Source: a virus
Virus record (IMG/VR): IMGVR_UViG_3300037193_000818
Span: 1-21,882 of that record
Reading direction: 5' to 3' (one strand)
Length of the DNA stretch: 21,882 nt
The notes beneath the pieces were generated by a model, which was given only the letters and a program-made list of their open reading frames with translations, was not told where the DNA came from and ran no database searches. How positions within the stretch are numbered: the first letter of the stretch is position 1; every line of letters begins with the position of its first letter. Position numbers and translations under genes: made by a program. Shown here in pieces: positions 5,616-13,985 of the stretch.

Positions 5616-7186
5616 CCTACGCAAGGGACATCGCCAAACAGGTTTGGGATGAAGACAGGAGGCTAGCCGACCAGGCGCAGGCCCTGTCGCTGGACCATAT
5701 CTCATGGCTCACTCGGAAGTTCCCGGGAGCGGTCAGTAAGCCGTTCGGCGATCACCACCTCGAGTACTGGGAACACATCGAATCGATCAAGGCGGGAGTC
5801 AAGCCCAAGGCTTACTTCATGCCGTGGGCTCGTGGCGGCGCTAAGTCCAAGTCGATGGAGCTCGGCGTTGTCCGGCTTGGCCATAAAGGGGTTCGCAAGT
5901 TTTGCCTTTACGTTTGCGGGACGCAGATCCAAGCCAACCTTCACGTCCAGGCGATAGCCAAGCACTTCGAAGACCTCGGCGTTGAGAAGGCGGTCAACAA
6001 ATATGGCCGTGATCGAGGTTGGTCAGCATCCAAGCTGATCACATCGATCGGATTCTCGGTAATCGGGATCGGACTGGACACCGCAGCTCGTGGATTCCGT
6101 GTTGATGACGACAGACCCGACATTATCGTCTTCGACGACATCGATGCTGAATCAGATTCCCCATCGGTTGTTGAAGGCAAAGAAGAAGCAATCAAATCAG
6201 CATTGCTCCCCGCAGGGTCAACAGAAACAGCCGTCTTCTTTTGCCAGAACTTAATCCACGATGGCGGGGTGCTCAACCGCCTAATCACCGGTCGAAGCAA
6301 GTACCTACTCGATCGTGTGCCGCCAAAAATCGTGCCCGCTGCGACTGGGCTTAAGGTCGACACCTACACAGATGAAGACGGGAGCACCAAGTACAAGGTC
6401 CTCGATGCGACGCCTACTTGGGCGGGGCAGGATAAGGAGACAATTGAAGCCCAGATCAATGAGATCGGGCTCGAGACCTTTCTTCGGGAAGCACAGCATG
6501 AAGTCGAGGGCGTTTCCGGACTCTTCTTCGAGCACACGAAGGTCAAGTATGTTGATGCGCTTCCGAAGCTCCCGGCCGGGCAGAAGTGGAAGTTCATCAG
6601 GGCTTGGGACTTCGCCGCAACGCTAGGTGCCGGCGACTACACGGTGGGTGTCCTGATCGCCCTCCACCCGAACCGCAGATCAATCTACATCCTGGATGTG
6701 ATCCGCCATCAGTACGATCCCGGGCGAGCGGAGCAGCTCCTCCTCAGAACCACGCAACGCGACAAGAAGGGAGAGGTCTGGTCGAACGACAGAGTTGACA
6801 AGCGCGGCAACGTCTTGGCGGCTGGGGAGAAGTTATTCAACTTTGACGGCTGCACCAATGTGCGTCTTCCCGAGGATCCTGCGGCTGCGGCCAAGTATCA
6901 GGTAGCTGCGTTCAAGAAGCTGCTCGAGCCTGTCGGAGTCACGCTCACGATTAAGCCGGTTGTCGGAAAGAAGGCGGTTCGTGAGAAGGGTTTGGCGGAG
7001 ACGACTAACCGCGGCGACACCTATTTTGTCAAAGGGGACTGGAACCACGCAGCGAGCGAGGAGATGCGTCTCTTCCGAGAAGACGAGAAGCACGAGCACG
7101 ACGATATCTGCGACGCGATGGCGGACGGCCATAACGAACTAGTTCCGAAGGCAGAAAAGAAGACCGCGCAGAGTCGGCAAGGCTAA
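5558..7186 (+). CDS. terL: terminase large subunit (packaging ATPase-nuclease)
   Basis: 542 residues, a usual length. The ATPase half has a variant Walker A, WARGGAKSKS with Arg92 and Lys96, and a Walker B DIIVFDDID with Asp193 and Asp194. A coupling-type motif (TAVFFCQN) follows. The RNase H-like nuclease half carries RAWDFAAT with Asp351 and HDDICDAMADG with Asp515/Asp516, the metal-binding acids that cut the concatemer. It translocates DNA into the procapsid through the portal. ATG 5558 overlaps the small-subunit gene by 58 bases. I find no ATG, GTG or TTG between the end of that overlap and the ATPase core, so this start is close to forced. The portal gene starts 3 bases after the stop. 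Confidence 0.93.
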   Translation: MVERPRERDERRLRVDQAVAYARDIAKQVWDEDRRLADQAQALSLDHISWLTRKFPGAVSKPFGDHHLEYWEHIESIKAGVKPKAYFMPWARGGAKSKSMELGVVRLGHKGVRKFCLYVCGTQIQANLHVQAIAKHFEDLGVEKAVNKYGRDRGWSASKLITSIGFSVIGIGLDTAARGFRVDDDRPDIIVFDDIDAESDSPSVVEGKEEAIKSALLPAGSTETAVFFCQNLIHDGGVLNRLITGRSKYLLDRVPPKIVPAATGLKVDTYTDEDGSTKYKVLDATPTWAGQDKETIEAQINEIGLETFLREAQHEVEGVSGLFFEHTKVKYVDALPKLPAGQKWKFIRAWDFAATLGAGDYTVGVLIALHPNRRSIYILDVIRHQYDPGRAEQLLLRTTQRDKKGEVWSNDRVDKRGNVLAAGEKLFNFDGCTNVRLPEDPAAAAKYQVAAFKKLLEPVGVTLTIKPVVGKKAVREKGLAETTNRGDTYFVKGDWNHAASEEMRLFREDEKHEHDDICDAMADGHNELVPKAEKKTAQSRQG

Positions 7187-7189
7187 CAA

Positions 7190-8533
7190 ATGGCAACGAA
7201 ATCCGATCTCCAGCGCGCTTTCGAGGCCTTGAGGCAGAAGCAGGTCCCGTACAACCGGTTTTGGCTTTACTACGACGGCGATCAGCCACTCATCTACAAC
7301 TCAAACCGGCTGAAGGAGCTCTTCGACAAGATCACCGCCAGGTTCACCATGAACTGGTGCGCGGTGGTTGTGGACTCGGTCACTGAACGGATCGACCTTA
7401 AAGGTTTCACGATCGAGGGTGACGAGACGGCCACCGAAGCAGTTGAGAGGCTCTGGCTTCGCACCGAGATGAACCTCGACTCGGACGATGCCCACAAAGC
7501 TGCCATCGTGACTGGCGAGGCGTTCGTGATCGCCCAAAAGGTCGATGAGGAGGTCCAGGCCTTCTATAACGATCCACGTCTGTGCGTCATCTTCTACGAT
7601 CCGGAGAACCCACGCAAGAAGCAGTTCGCCGCCAAGTGGTGGAATGACGAGCAGGCCGACAGGATCCGCCTGACGCTCTACTACCCGGACCGGTTCGAGT
7701 ACTACGTCAGCACCAAGACCTGCAAGAGCGTGGACTCTTGGAAGCATTTCATTGCCGCCGAGACGCCGCAAGAAGCCAACCCGACAGGCGAGATACCTGT
7801 CTTCCACCTGCGAAGGGAACGCCGGCGGATCAGTAGCGAGCTCGACTCAGTCTTGGTGATCCAAGATGCGATCAACAAGCTGTTCGCCGACATGATGGTC
7901 CAAGCGGAGTTCAGCGCATTCAAGCAGCGGTTCATCATCAGCAACGCTGATACGAGCCAGCTCAAGAACGCTCCTAACGAGGTTTGGGAAATCCCGCAGA
8001 CTGGGAAGGATGATCACCATCCGGTTCAGGTAGGACAGTTTGAGGCTGACGAACTCTCCAACTTCCACGAGACCATCGACAAGCTAGCCACCACCATCGC
8101 GATCATCACCCGGACTCCCAAGCACTACGTGATGAAGCAGGTGGGGGATCCAAGTGGCGAAGCCCTCATCACGATGGAATCGCCCCTGGTCAAGAAGTGC
8201 TACTCGTACATTGAGCGATTCTCCCCCGTTTGGGCTGATCTGGTTCGCTACATGACGAAGCTCGCTGGCGTCGAGATCGCCATCGAGAAGATCACGCCGA
8301 TTTACGAGAAGTGCGAAACCGTTCAACCCAAAACTCAAGCTGAGATCCGCCAGACCAACGTAAACGCCGGCATCCCACTCAAGACCCAACTCCGTGATGA
8401 GGGGTGGTCCGAGAAGCAGCTCGATGAGTTGGAGCAGGATCGCTCTGAGGAGCAGAAGTCCAGGATGAATGAGAAGGCGCAAACTACCGAGCTCGCCCTG
8501 AAGGCATTTGACCGCGGCGGTCCAGTTGAGTAG
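7190..8533 (+). CDS. portal protein, SPP1 gp6-like family
   Basis: 447 residues, the usual size for the family. It forms the dodecameric ring at one capsid vertex through which DNA enters and leaves. Typical features are the N-terminal YYDGDQPLIY segment, the NWCAVVVDSVTERIDLKGF core, a VVVD-type strand, the helical stem region around IAIITRTPKHYV, and a Lys/Glu/Gln-rich C-terminal helix (residues about 385-440). It follows terL by 3 bases and precedes the MuF gene, the standard order. Confidence 0.92.
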   Translation: MATKSDLQRAFEALRQKQVPYNRFWLYYDGDQPLIYNSNRLKELFDKITARFTMNWCAVVVDSVTERIDLKGFTIEGDETATEAVERLWLRTEMNLDSDDAHKAAIVTGEAFVIAQKVDEEVQAFYNDPRLCVIFYDPENPRKKQFAAKWWNDEQADRIRLTLYYPDRFEYYVSTKTCKSVDSWKHFIAAETPQEANPTGEIPVFHLRRERRRISSELDSVLVIQDAINKLFADMMVQAEFSAFKQRFIISNADTSQLKNAPNEVWEIPQTGKDDHHPVQVGQFEADELSNFHETIDKLATTIAIITRTPKHYVMKQVGDPSGEALITMESPLVKKCYSYIERFSPVWADLVRYMTKLAGVEIAIEKITPIYEKCETVQPKTQAEIRQTNVNAGIPLKTQLRDEGWSEKQLDELEQDRSEEQKSRMNEKAQTTELALKAFDRGGPVE

Positions 8534-8610
8534 CTCTCAGCCCTCTCCAGACAAGACCACGGGCGAAGATTGGACTGAGTGGGATTCAGGCGAAGACCGC
8601 CGGCCGCACG

Positions 8611-10359
8611 ATGCCTACCATTTACGAAGCGGCAAAGTCGTTCCGCAGGGAGCTGCTCGAACACGACGCGAGACTGGCAGGTCAACTTGTTGCGGCATAC
8701 GGCACTGCGTATAGCCGAATCACCTTCGCCCTCCAGGAGCTGCAAGCCAAGATGGCTGCGGCCACGGCGCGTGGGGAGACGATCACCGCATCATGGCTGG
8801 CCAGACAGAGCCGACTGGAATCGTTCCAAAACCAGGTCTCACTCGCGATCATCGAGTTCTCCAACTACGCTGATCGGTCGATCCTAAACGGGCAGACAAG
8901 AGCGGTCCAGGATGCCGAGCGGCACGCCTTCGCTCTGATGCGGATGGGCGCCGAGCGTTCGCGAGAGATCAGTTCAGCGGTCCAGTTCAACCGCGCTCCG
9001 ATCGAGGCTCTTCAAAAGCTCGTCGGATACCTGGCGGATGGCTCTCCACTGCGGAGCCTGTTCGCTCAGAACGGCGCTTTTGCTGCCCACGCAGCCGAAG
9101 AGGCGATGATCGCCGGGATCACCCTCGGCTGGAATCCCGATCGCACTGCCAGAGAGCTCCGGGACGCCCTTGAGATCACCAAGGTTCAAGCCAGGACAAG
9201 AGCCCGGACCGAGACCCTAAGGGCATACCGCGGATCTACAACCGAGACCTTAAAGGCCAACTCCGATGTGGTGGAAGGCTACATCTGGGTCGCCTCACTC
9301 GGCATCCGGACGTGCCCAGTCTGTTGGGCTCTGCACGGAACGTTTCACGAGTCGAACGAAGAGTTCGCGACCCATCCAAACTGCCGGTGCACGCAGGTGC
9401 CTGCAATCCGAGGTGCACATCCGGAGATCAGATCCGGAAAGGATGCCTTTGCGGCGCTTACGCCAGAGCAGCAGCGAGAGGTCCTTGGCCCACGAGCATT
9501 TCAAGCCTATCGGGCGGGCACGATCCAGCTATCCGACCTCATTGAGGAGACGAATAGCACCCGCTGGGGGCGTGGGCGCCGGTTGAGATCAGCAGCATCA
9601 CTGAACCTGCCGCCAGTCCACCACCAAGCCCAACAAGTAGCGGCGCCACCAGAACCGCCAAAGCCTCCAAGAAAGAAGACAGCAAAGGCGAAGGATCCGG
9701 ACGAACGGGACAAGCAGACCCAGGAGCTTTACGCTGGCAAGATCACCTCTACCTTCGGCTCTCCATTGGCGAGGGAGACCGCAAAGACGATCTTCGGCAA
9801 GCGCGTTACCGCCAAGCAGGTGGCTACCATCGTGGGAGCACCTGGCGGATCGGATGTTCGCATCGTAGGCTACGGATCGTCCCTGACTGTCGAAGTGCGG
9901 AACTCTGCACTTGGGCTGAGCATGACGCGTCTATTCAGCCGCGATGCAGCTGGTGCGAAGGTCTATCACAGCTACTTCAGGTTGGCCAGCGGGCCAAGCG
10001 GTTCCGGATCGCGCATCTTTGGAACGGCCGTGAAAGAGTACGTGAAACTCGGTCTCACGCAGATCGATGTGGATGCGGCGGGCGATCCGCTTTCAACCAG
10101 CTACAACGGCTACTACACCTGGGCCAGGTTCGGATACAGCGCACAGTTCACTCCAAGGATTCTAGGGAAACTTGGACTGGGCGGCTTCGTTGCAACCAAT
10201 CACCACGAGCTCTTCATCAAGTACGGCGAGCTTGGCGCACAATGGTGGAAGGCCAACGGTGAAGGTGGCCACATGGTCTTTGATCTCGCTGATGGCTCAC
10301 TTAGCCGGATGCGTCTGGATGACTACCTTCGCCACAACGGGATTAACGTCGGGAAATGA
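8611..10359 (+). CDS. MuF-like minor head protein fused to a GNAT-like C-terminal domain
   Basis: 582 residues, much longer than a plain MuF protein (about 250-350). The MuF domain (about residues 185-275) has RARTETLRAYRGSTTE, then CPVCWALHG (Cys235, Cys238, His242) and HPNCRC (His255, Cys258, Cys260), a probable zinc site. MuF proteins sit inside the head at the portal. A Pro/Lys-rich linker (about 335-380) follows. The last 200 residues then show a SGPSGSGSRIF loop (460-470), a helix ending KLGLTQIDV, and YNGYYTWARFGYS (498-510). That pattern resembles the acetyl-CoA loop and following strands of GNAT acetyltransferase-like domains of phage and toxin proteins. The start is 77 bases after the portal stop, with a weak ribosome site. 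The stop overlaps the next ATG. The GNAT reading is by pattern only. Confidence 0.85.
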   Translation: MPTIYEAAKSFRRELLEHDARLAGQLVAAYGTAYSRITFALQELQAKMAAATARGETITASWLARQSRLESFQNQVSLAIIEFSNYADRSILNGQTRAVQDAERHAFALMRMGAERSREISSAVQFNRAPIEALQKLVGYLADGSPLRSLFAQNGAFAAHAAEEAMIAGITLGWNPDRTARELRDALEITKVQARTRARTETLRAYRGSTTETLKANSDVVEGYIWVASLGIRTCPVCWALHGTFHESNEEFATHPNCRCTQVPAIRGAHPEIRSGKDAFAALTPEQQREVLGPRAFQAYRAGTIQLSDLIEETNSTRWGRGRRLRSAASLNLPPVHHQAQQVAAPPEPPKPPRKKTAKAKDPDERDKQTQELYAGKITSTFGSPLARETAKTIFGKRVTAKQVATIVGAPGGSDVRIVGYGSSLTVEVRNSALGLSMTRLFSRDAAGAKVYHSYFRLASGPSGSGSRIFGTAVKEYVKLGLTQIDVDAAGDPLSTSYNGYYTWARFGYSAQFTPRILGKLGLGGFVATNHHELFIKYGELGAQWWKANGEGGHMVFDLADGSLSRMRLDDYLRHNGINVGK

Positions 10360-10508
10360 GACAAAAGCCAGACAGCGAACTGAAAGAGGAGATGCCGCTC
10401 AAAGACGCGGACACCTCTACGGTGGATGCTGAAGCTGCGGAGCAACGCCGCCGACTGGGGATCCCGGATCCCGAACCACCTACTTGGAAACCCGAGAAGG
10501 ACAAATAG
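10356..10508 (+). CDS. hypothetical 50-aa protein
   Basis: The ATG overlaps the MuF stop (ATGA), so it is translationally coupled. The product is highly charged (MRQKPDSELKEEMPLKDADT at the start, a Pro/Trp/Lys-rich end) and probably disordered apart from one helix. Similar short acidic ORFs occur between MuF and scaffold genes, but I cannot assign a function. A 9-pair hairpin with one mismatch (10513-10536) follows the stop without a T-tract. Confidence 0.5.
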   Translation: MRQKPDSELKEEMPLKDADTSTVDAEAAEQRRRLGIPDPEPPTWKPEKDK

Positions 10509-10689
10509 AAACGCCCCTGGTCCGAGAACCAAGGGCTGTCCGTTCGACACCACTCTCCGCAGGGATGGTGATCAAGCCACCTTACGGTACATGCGCCTGC
10601 ACATGGAAACTGCCGGCGACGTAGTCCAGGTTTCCTTCTGGGAACGACCTGATCAGGATACCCCCTGATCCAACACAACACGATTTTAG
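10509..10689 (+). other. gap between the MuF operon and the terminator
   Basis: No supported gene. A frame running from ATG 10426 to 10668 passes through it and ends in a plausible peptide (ETAGDVVQVSFWERPDQDTP), but it starts inside the 50-aa ORF in another frame, is rich in Arg and Asn, and lacks a ribosome site. With the terminator that follows, the stretch is best seen as the 3' end of the portal-MuF transcript. Confidence 0.35.
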
Positions 10690-10722
10690 AGCCCGCTCTC
10701 CATTTCAGGAGGCGGGCTTTTT
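10690..10722 (+). terminator. rho-independent terminator inside the head gene run
   Basis: AGCCCGC (10690-10696) pairs with GCGGGCT (10712-10718). The stem continues inward as CTCC/GGAG past one bulged T, with a 6-base loop, and ends in CTTTTTGG. It should stop transcripts from the packaging/portal side before the scaffold and capsid genes. Confidence 0.8.
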
Positions 10723-10770
10723 GGTTTGGGCGAGACGCCCTGATCACACGGCGGGAGGCCGACTCATCAC

Positions 10771-11493
10771 ATGAACACACGAACAGGAATTGGCGCACTA
10801 GGCATCTGCTTTGCTCCGAACGATGGTGCTGGCTCTGGGGGATCCGGAGGCGGTGCAGGCGGCGGAGATGGAAGCGGTGCAGGCGCTGGGGCTGGACAAG
10901 GCGGAAATGGTGGAGCCGGCAATGGCTCAGGAAATGGCGGGGGCGCCGGCGCGGGAAGCGGCGGAGGCTCGGGAGCCGGGAATGGATCAGGTGGGGGACA
11001 AGGTGCGGGAGGCACCACGCCAACCTGGGAGGAGTTCCACGGATCGCTGAACGACCACCAAAAGGGGTTAGTCGAGACGCACACCAAAGGTTTGAAGACC
11101 GCCCTTGACTCGGAGAGAGACGGAAAGAAGGACCTCGAAAAACAGCTTCGTGAACTAGCCGGCAAGGCTGAGAAAGGGAGCGAATTCGAGAAGCAACTGA
11201 CCGAGACCGCTGACAAGCTGGCCACCGAGGAGAAGAAGAGCGCCTTCTACGAGGCCGCTCACGCTGGCGGGGTGAAGAACCTCAAGCTCGCATGGACGGT
11301 CGCCGTGACGGATGACCTCTTCAAGCGGGACGGCTCTCCGGATATCGAGGCCATCAAGAAGGACTACCCCGAACTGTTCGCATCGACGAATTCCAATGCC
11401 AACGCAGGAGCTGGCGCCGGCGCAGGCCAAGGCGCAGGCAATGGCCAGGCAGATATGAACGCCCTCATCCGACAAGCGGCAGGGCGACCCTAA
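10771..11493 (+). CDS. scaffold-like protein with glycine-rich N-terminal region
   Basis: 240 residues placed directly before the capsid gene, where scaffolding proteins lie. Residues about 19-87 are almost entirely Gly, Ala, Ser and Asn. A second Gly/Ala/Asn-rich stretch lies near the C-terminus (about 208-228). Between them is a long charged coiled coil (roughly 95-165, rich in Lys, Glu and Leu) typical of phage scaffolds, which guide capsid assembly and then leave. The C-terminal 12 residues (MNALIRQAAGRP) are a short basic helix, as expected for the capsid-binding end. GGGAGG lies about 13 bases before the ATG. The low-complexity part is unusual; only the start position and frame make it clearly coding. 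Confidence 0.8.
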   Translation: MNTRTGIGALGICFAPNDGAGSGGSGGGAGGGDGSGAGAGAGQGGNGGAGNGSGNGGGAGAGSGGGSGAGNGSGGGQGAGGTTPTWEEFHGSLNDHQKGLVETHTKGLKTALDSERDGKKDLEKQLRELAGKAEKGSEFEKQLTETADKLATEEKKSAFYEAAHAGGVKNLKLAWTVAVTDDLFKRDGSPDIEAIKKDYPELFASTNSNANAGAGAGAGQGAGNGQADMNALIRQAAGRP

Positions 11494-11505
11494 CAGGAGA
11501 TTCAC

Positions 11506-12483
11506 GTGCCAAATTTCAACAGTGCCATCGATAGAAGTGGCGCACAAGCTCTGATGCCCGAGGAAGTGACTCGGGAGATCATTCAATCTGTTCCGGAAGG
11601 CTCGGCCGTCATGGCTCTTGCGACAAAGCTTCCGAACATGTCGCGCAAGCAGCAGCGCATGCCGGTTCTATCTATGCTGCCCGACGCCTACTTCGTAACA
11701 GGCGACACCGGGCTCAAACAGAGCACCCAGCAGGCCTGGAGCAACAAGTACCTCGATGCAGAAGAGATCGCGGTCATTGTCCCCATCCCTGAAGCCGTCC
11801 TCGACGATGCCGATTACGACATCTGGGGGGAGGTCAAGCCGAAGGTCGGCGAAGCCATCGGGCGTAAGTTCGACCGCGCCGTTCTCTTCGGTGAGGATGC
11901 CCCCACCGCCTGGCCAGACGACATCAAGACCGCGGCGATCGCTGCAGGCAACTCAGTGGACTATTCCACGATCACAACTGCCGGCGGCGACCTCTTCGAC
12001 GCGATCCTTGGTGAAGACGGAACCATCGGCAAGATTGAGGAAGACGGCTATCTAGCTACTGGCCACATTGCCGCACTCACGCTTCGCCGGCGCCTTCGCG
12101 GGTTGCGAGATGCCAATGGCCAACCGCTCTTCATGCGGTCCCTGGCCGGTGGTGGGCAGAACATGCAGTCGCCGACGAACTATGAGTTCGACGGCAACCC
12201 GATTGTCTTCCCCAAGAACGGCGGCATCGATCCGGCGGAGATCCTGGACGTGGTAGGCGACTGGCGACAGCTGGTCTTCTCGATCCGGCAGGACATCACC
12301 TACAAGATCTTGGATCAGGCTGTGATTCAGGATGGCGCCGGCAACATCATCTGGAACCTGGCCCAGCAGGACATGGTCGCTCTTCGCGCCGTGATCCGAA
12401 TCGCCTGGCAGGTACCGAACCCCATCAACCGGGTTCAGGAGACCGAAGCCAGCCGGTACCCGTTCGCCGTCCTCGTGCCCTAA
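11506..12483 (+). CDS. major capsid protein, HK97 fold
   Basis: 325 residues starting at GTG 11506 after AGGAGA. HK97-type features include an N-terminal arm, MALATKLPNMSRKQQRMPVLSMLPDAYFV, YLDAEEIAVIVPIPEAVLDDADYDIW (spine helix and strand entry), GEAIGRKFDRAVLFG, and a C-terminal half with YEFDGNPIVF, DWRQLVFSIRQDITYKI and a closing beta strand. There is no long N-terminal delta domain, which fits the separate scaffold gene upstream. It forms the icosahedral shell around the genome. Confidence 0.93.
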   Translation: MPNFNSAIDRSGAQALMPEEVTREIIQSVPEGSAVMALATKLPNMSRKQQRMPVLSMLPDAYFVTGDTGLKQSTQQAWSNKYLDAEEIAVIVPIPEAVLDDADYDIWGEVKPKVGEAIGRKFDRAVLFGEDAPTAWPDDIKTAAIAAGNSVDYSTITTAGGDLFDAILGEDGTIGKIEEDGYLATGHIAALTLRRRLRGLRDANGQPLFMRSLAGGGQNMQSPTNYEFDGNPIVFPKNGGIDPAEILDVVGDWRQLVFSIRQDITYKILDQAVIQDGAGNIIWNLAQQDMVALRAVIRIAWQVPNPINRVQETEASRYPFAVLVP

Positions 12484-12523
12484 CCAGGCCACTGACCAAT
12501 TCACTTATAAGGAGAACAAGAAA

Positions 12524-12898
12524 GTGGCTGAACAAAACGGCACCTTCGTCATTGCTCTTACCGCGGGCGACGGCTCGGGCGTCATCGTGTCCGAGGCTAA
12601 CCCAGAGGATCGCGATCTTTACATCACCCGTGTGATTGTCGAGATCGAGACTCAGTCGGCCGGCGCGAGCACCCTCGATATCGGTGTTGCGGCTGACGCG
12701 ACGACCAGTAACGACACGCTGATCGATGGCCTGTCGGGAGCAACCGCCGGCATCTTCTGCAACGGCAAGGATCCGGGATCCAACGGCAAGCTCGGCAAGA
12801 AGTGGGGCTCTTCGGAGTTCTTCAACGTTGCCGAGGCGTCCGGAGATGTCACGGGGCTAGTCGGCAAGATCTATGTCGACTACGTCGCGATGCTCTAA
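12524..12898 (+). CDS. probable head decoration protein, 124 aa
   Basis: GTG start at 12524 after AAGGAGAA. The protein is almost entirely beta strand, rich in Gly, Ser, Thr, Asp and Val, with no signal or membrane segment. A strand pattern such as DRDLYITRVIVEIETQSAG and a C-terminal GKIYVDYVAML suit a small beta sandwich that coats or cements the capsid. It lies directly after the capsid gene. A minor capsid role is the alternative; there is no diagnostic motif. Confidence 0.65.
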   Translation: MAEQNGTFVIALTAGDGSGVIVSEANPEDRDLYITRVIVEIETQSAGASTLDIGVAADATTSNDTLIDGLSGATAGIFCNGKDPGSNGKLGKKWGSSEFFNVAEASGDVTGLVGKIYVDYVAML

Positions 12899-12914
12899 GG
12901 AGGGATGAGGAACT

Positions 12915-13526
12915 ATGGGACTCTACCCCTTCAATAAGCGCCGCGCGCAGAACATGCAGACTGACCAGGAAGGAAAGGTTAACCGCCGATCCTTCATCTC
13001 GCGCCTGATTCTCAGTGCTGCTGAGGCCGTTGCCGCCGCCGCTGCCGGCGTTCATGCTGCAGTAACGGACACCGGCTCTCAGCAGGTTGTCACCACCGGG
13101 ATCACCAACCCGCCTTACCCGCGAAACATCACGGCCACGGCGGGCGGGACTGCTGGAGACATCAAGGCGATCCAGGTCACAATTGCCGGCACCAACTGCA
13201 ACGATGAGGCCATCTCGGAGACGCTCCCCGCGTTTACTGAGAACACCGCCGGCATCGTTCAGGGCAATAAGTGCTTCAAGACGGTCACGAGCATCACCAT
13301 CCCGGCCCACGATGGAACGGGAGCGACGACGGCGATCGGCTTTGGCGACAAATGTCAGATCCCTGACAAGCTCCCCAGCAACACCGTCCTACATGCAATG
13401 CTTGGCGGCGTTCGCGAGACCACCTTCCCGACGATCGTGGTCGATGACGACGAGATCGAGAAGAACACCTTCGACCTCAACTCAGCGCTCGACGGCTCTG
13501 CGGTCGAGCTCTTCTACATGGTCTAA
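12915..13526 (+). CDS. beta-rich head protein, possible second decoration or fibre protein, 203 aa
   Basis: AAGGAGG lies upstream of ATG 12915. The first 30 residues are basic, then an Ala-rich helix (AAEAVAAAAAGVHAAV, about 35-50). The rest is a beta sandwich with a TGITNPPYPRNITATAGGTAGD segment and an FKTVTSITIPAHDG strand pair. This pattern recurs in phage head-surface proteins and is Ig-like in appearance. The Ala-rich helix could be mistaken for a signal peptide but lies too far in. Position between decoration and connector genes supports a virion role. Exact function unknown. Confidence 0.65.
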   Translation: MGLYPFNKRRAQNMQTDQEGKVNRRSFISRLILSAAEAVAAAAAGVHAAVTDTGSQQVVTTGITNPPYPRNITATAGGTAGDIKAIQVTIAGTNCNDEAISETLPAFTENTAGIVQGNKCFKTVTSITIPAHDGTGATTAIGFGDKCQIPDKLPSNTVLHAMLGGVRETTFPTIVVDDDEIEKNTFDLNSALDGSAVELFYMV

Positions 13527-13530
13527 ACCT

Positions 13531-13974
13531 ATGGCCGCGACTGACGATCAGATTGCCGAGCTTCGCAGGCTCGTCGCTGAACCTACTACGGACACGTATT
13601 CGGATGAGGCAATCGCGGCCTACATCGAGCGGTATCCGTGCCTTGACGAGCGTGGCCAAGAGCCTTATACGCTCGACACGTCCACGGAACCGCCCACTCA
13701 AGACGAGAACGAATCTTGGATTCCCACCTACGACATGCACGCCGCTGCGGCCGATGTGTGGGAGGAAAAAGCAGCCCTCGTCGTTGCCGACTTTGATTTC
13801 CAATCCGATGATCAAGGCTTCAAGCGGAGCCAGAAGCACGAAATGGCGATGAAGATGGTTCGGCACCATCGATCGCGCCGCCGACCAAAGACTTCCACCG
13901 CCGTGATGTGGCCGCCAAGGCGAAGCACGGACAACACGCCCTGGATCGGGAACCTTCCAGAGGTTGACGACTAA
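13531..13974 (+). CDS. head-tail connector (adaptor) protein
   Basis: 147 residues from ATG 13531, 4 bases after the previous stop. The frame is open far upstream, but that part overlaps the previous gene. The opening IAELRRLVAEPTTDTYSDEAIAAYIERYP is typical of gp6/gp15-like adaptors, which add a ring under the portal. A helical middle (MHAAAADVWEEKAALV) and a basic C-terminal arm (RHHRSRRRPKT) follow. Pro/Thr/Glu-rich residues about 45-60 are an insertion. Confidence 0.7.
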   Translation: MAATDDQIAELRRLVAEPTTDTYSDEAIAAYIERYPCLDERGQEPYTLDTSTEPPTQDENESWIPTYDMHAAAADVWEEKAALVVADFDFQSDDQGFKRSQKHEMAMKMVRHHRSRRRPKTSTAVMWPPRRSTDNTPWIGNLPEVDD

Positions 13975-13985
13975 GGAGAACCACG

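Noticed and set aside
10513-10536. 9-pair hairpin after the 50-aa ORF as a terminator
   Set aside because: One mismatch and no T-tract follow; the real terminator is at 10690.
10426-10668. 80-codon plus-strand ORF after MuF
   Set aside because: It overlaps the coupled 50-aa ORF in another frame, has no ribosome site and an Arg/Asn-rich composition. Its last 25 residues look plausible but do not carry the call.
10343-11023. 226-codon minus-strand ORF over the scaffold start
   Set aside because: It is the complement of the glycine-rich coding region and consists of His/Arg/Leu/Pro-rich repeats. No ribosome site and no domain character.
13087-13530. Upstream extension of the adaptor gene
   Set aside because: It overlaps the preceding gene in another frame and is Arg/Ser/Pro-rich. 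ATG 13531 starts the family-like sequence.
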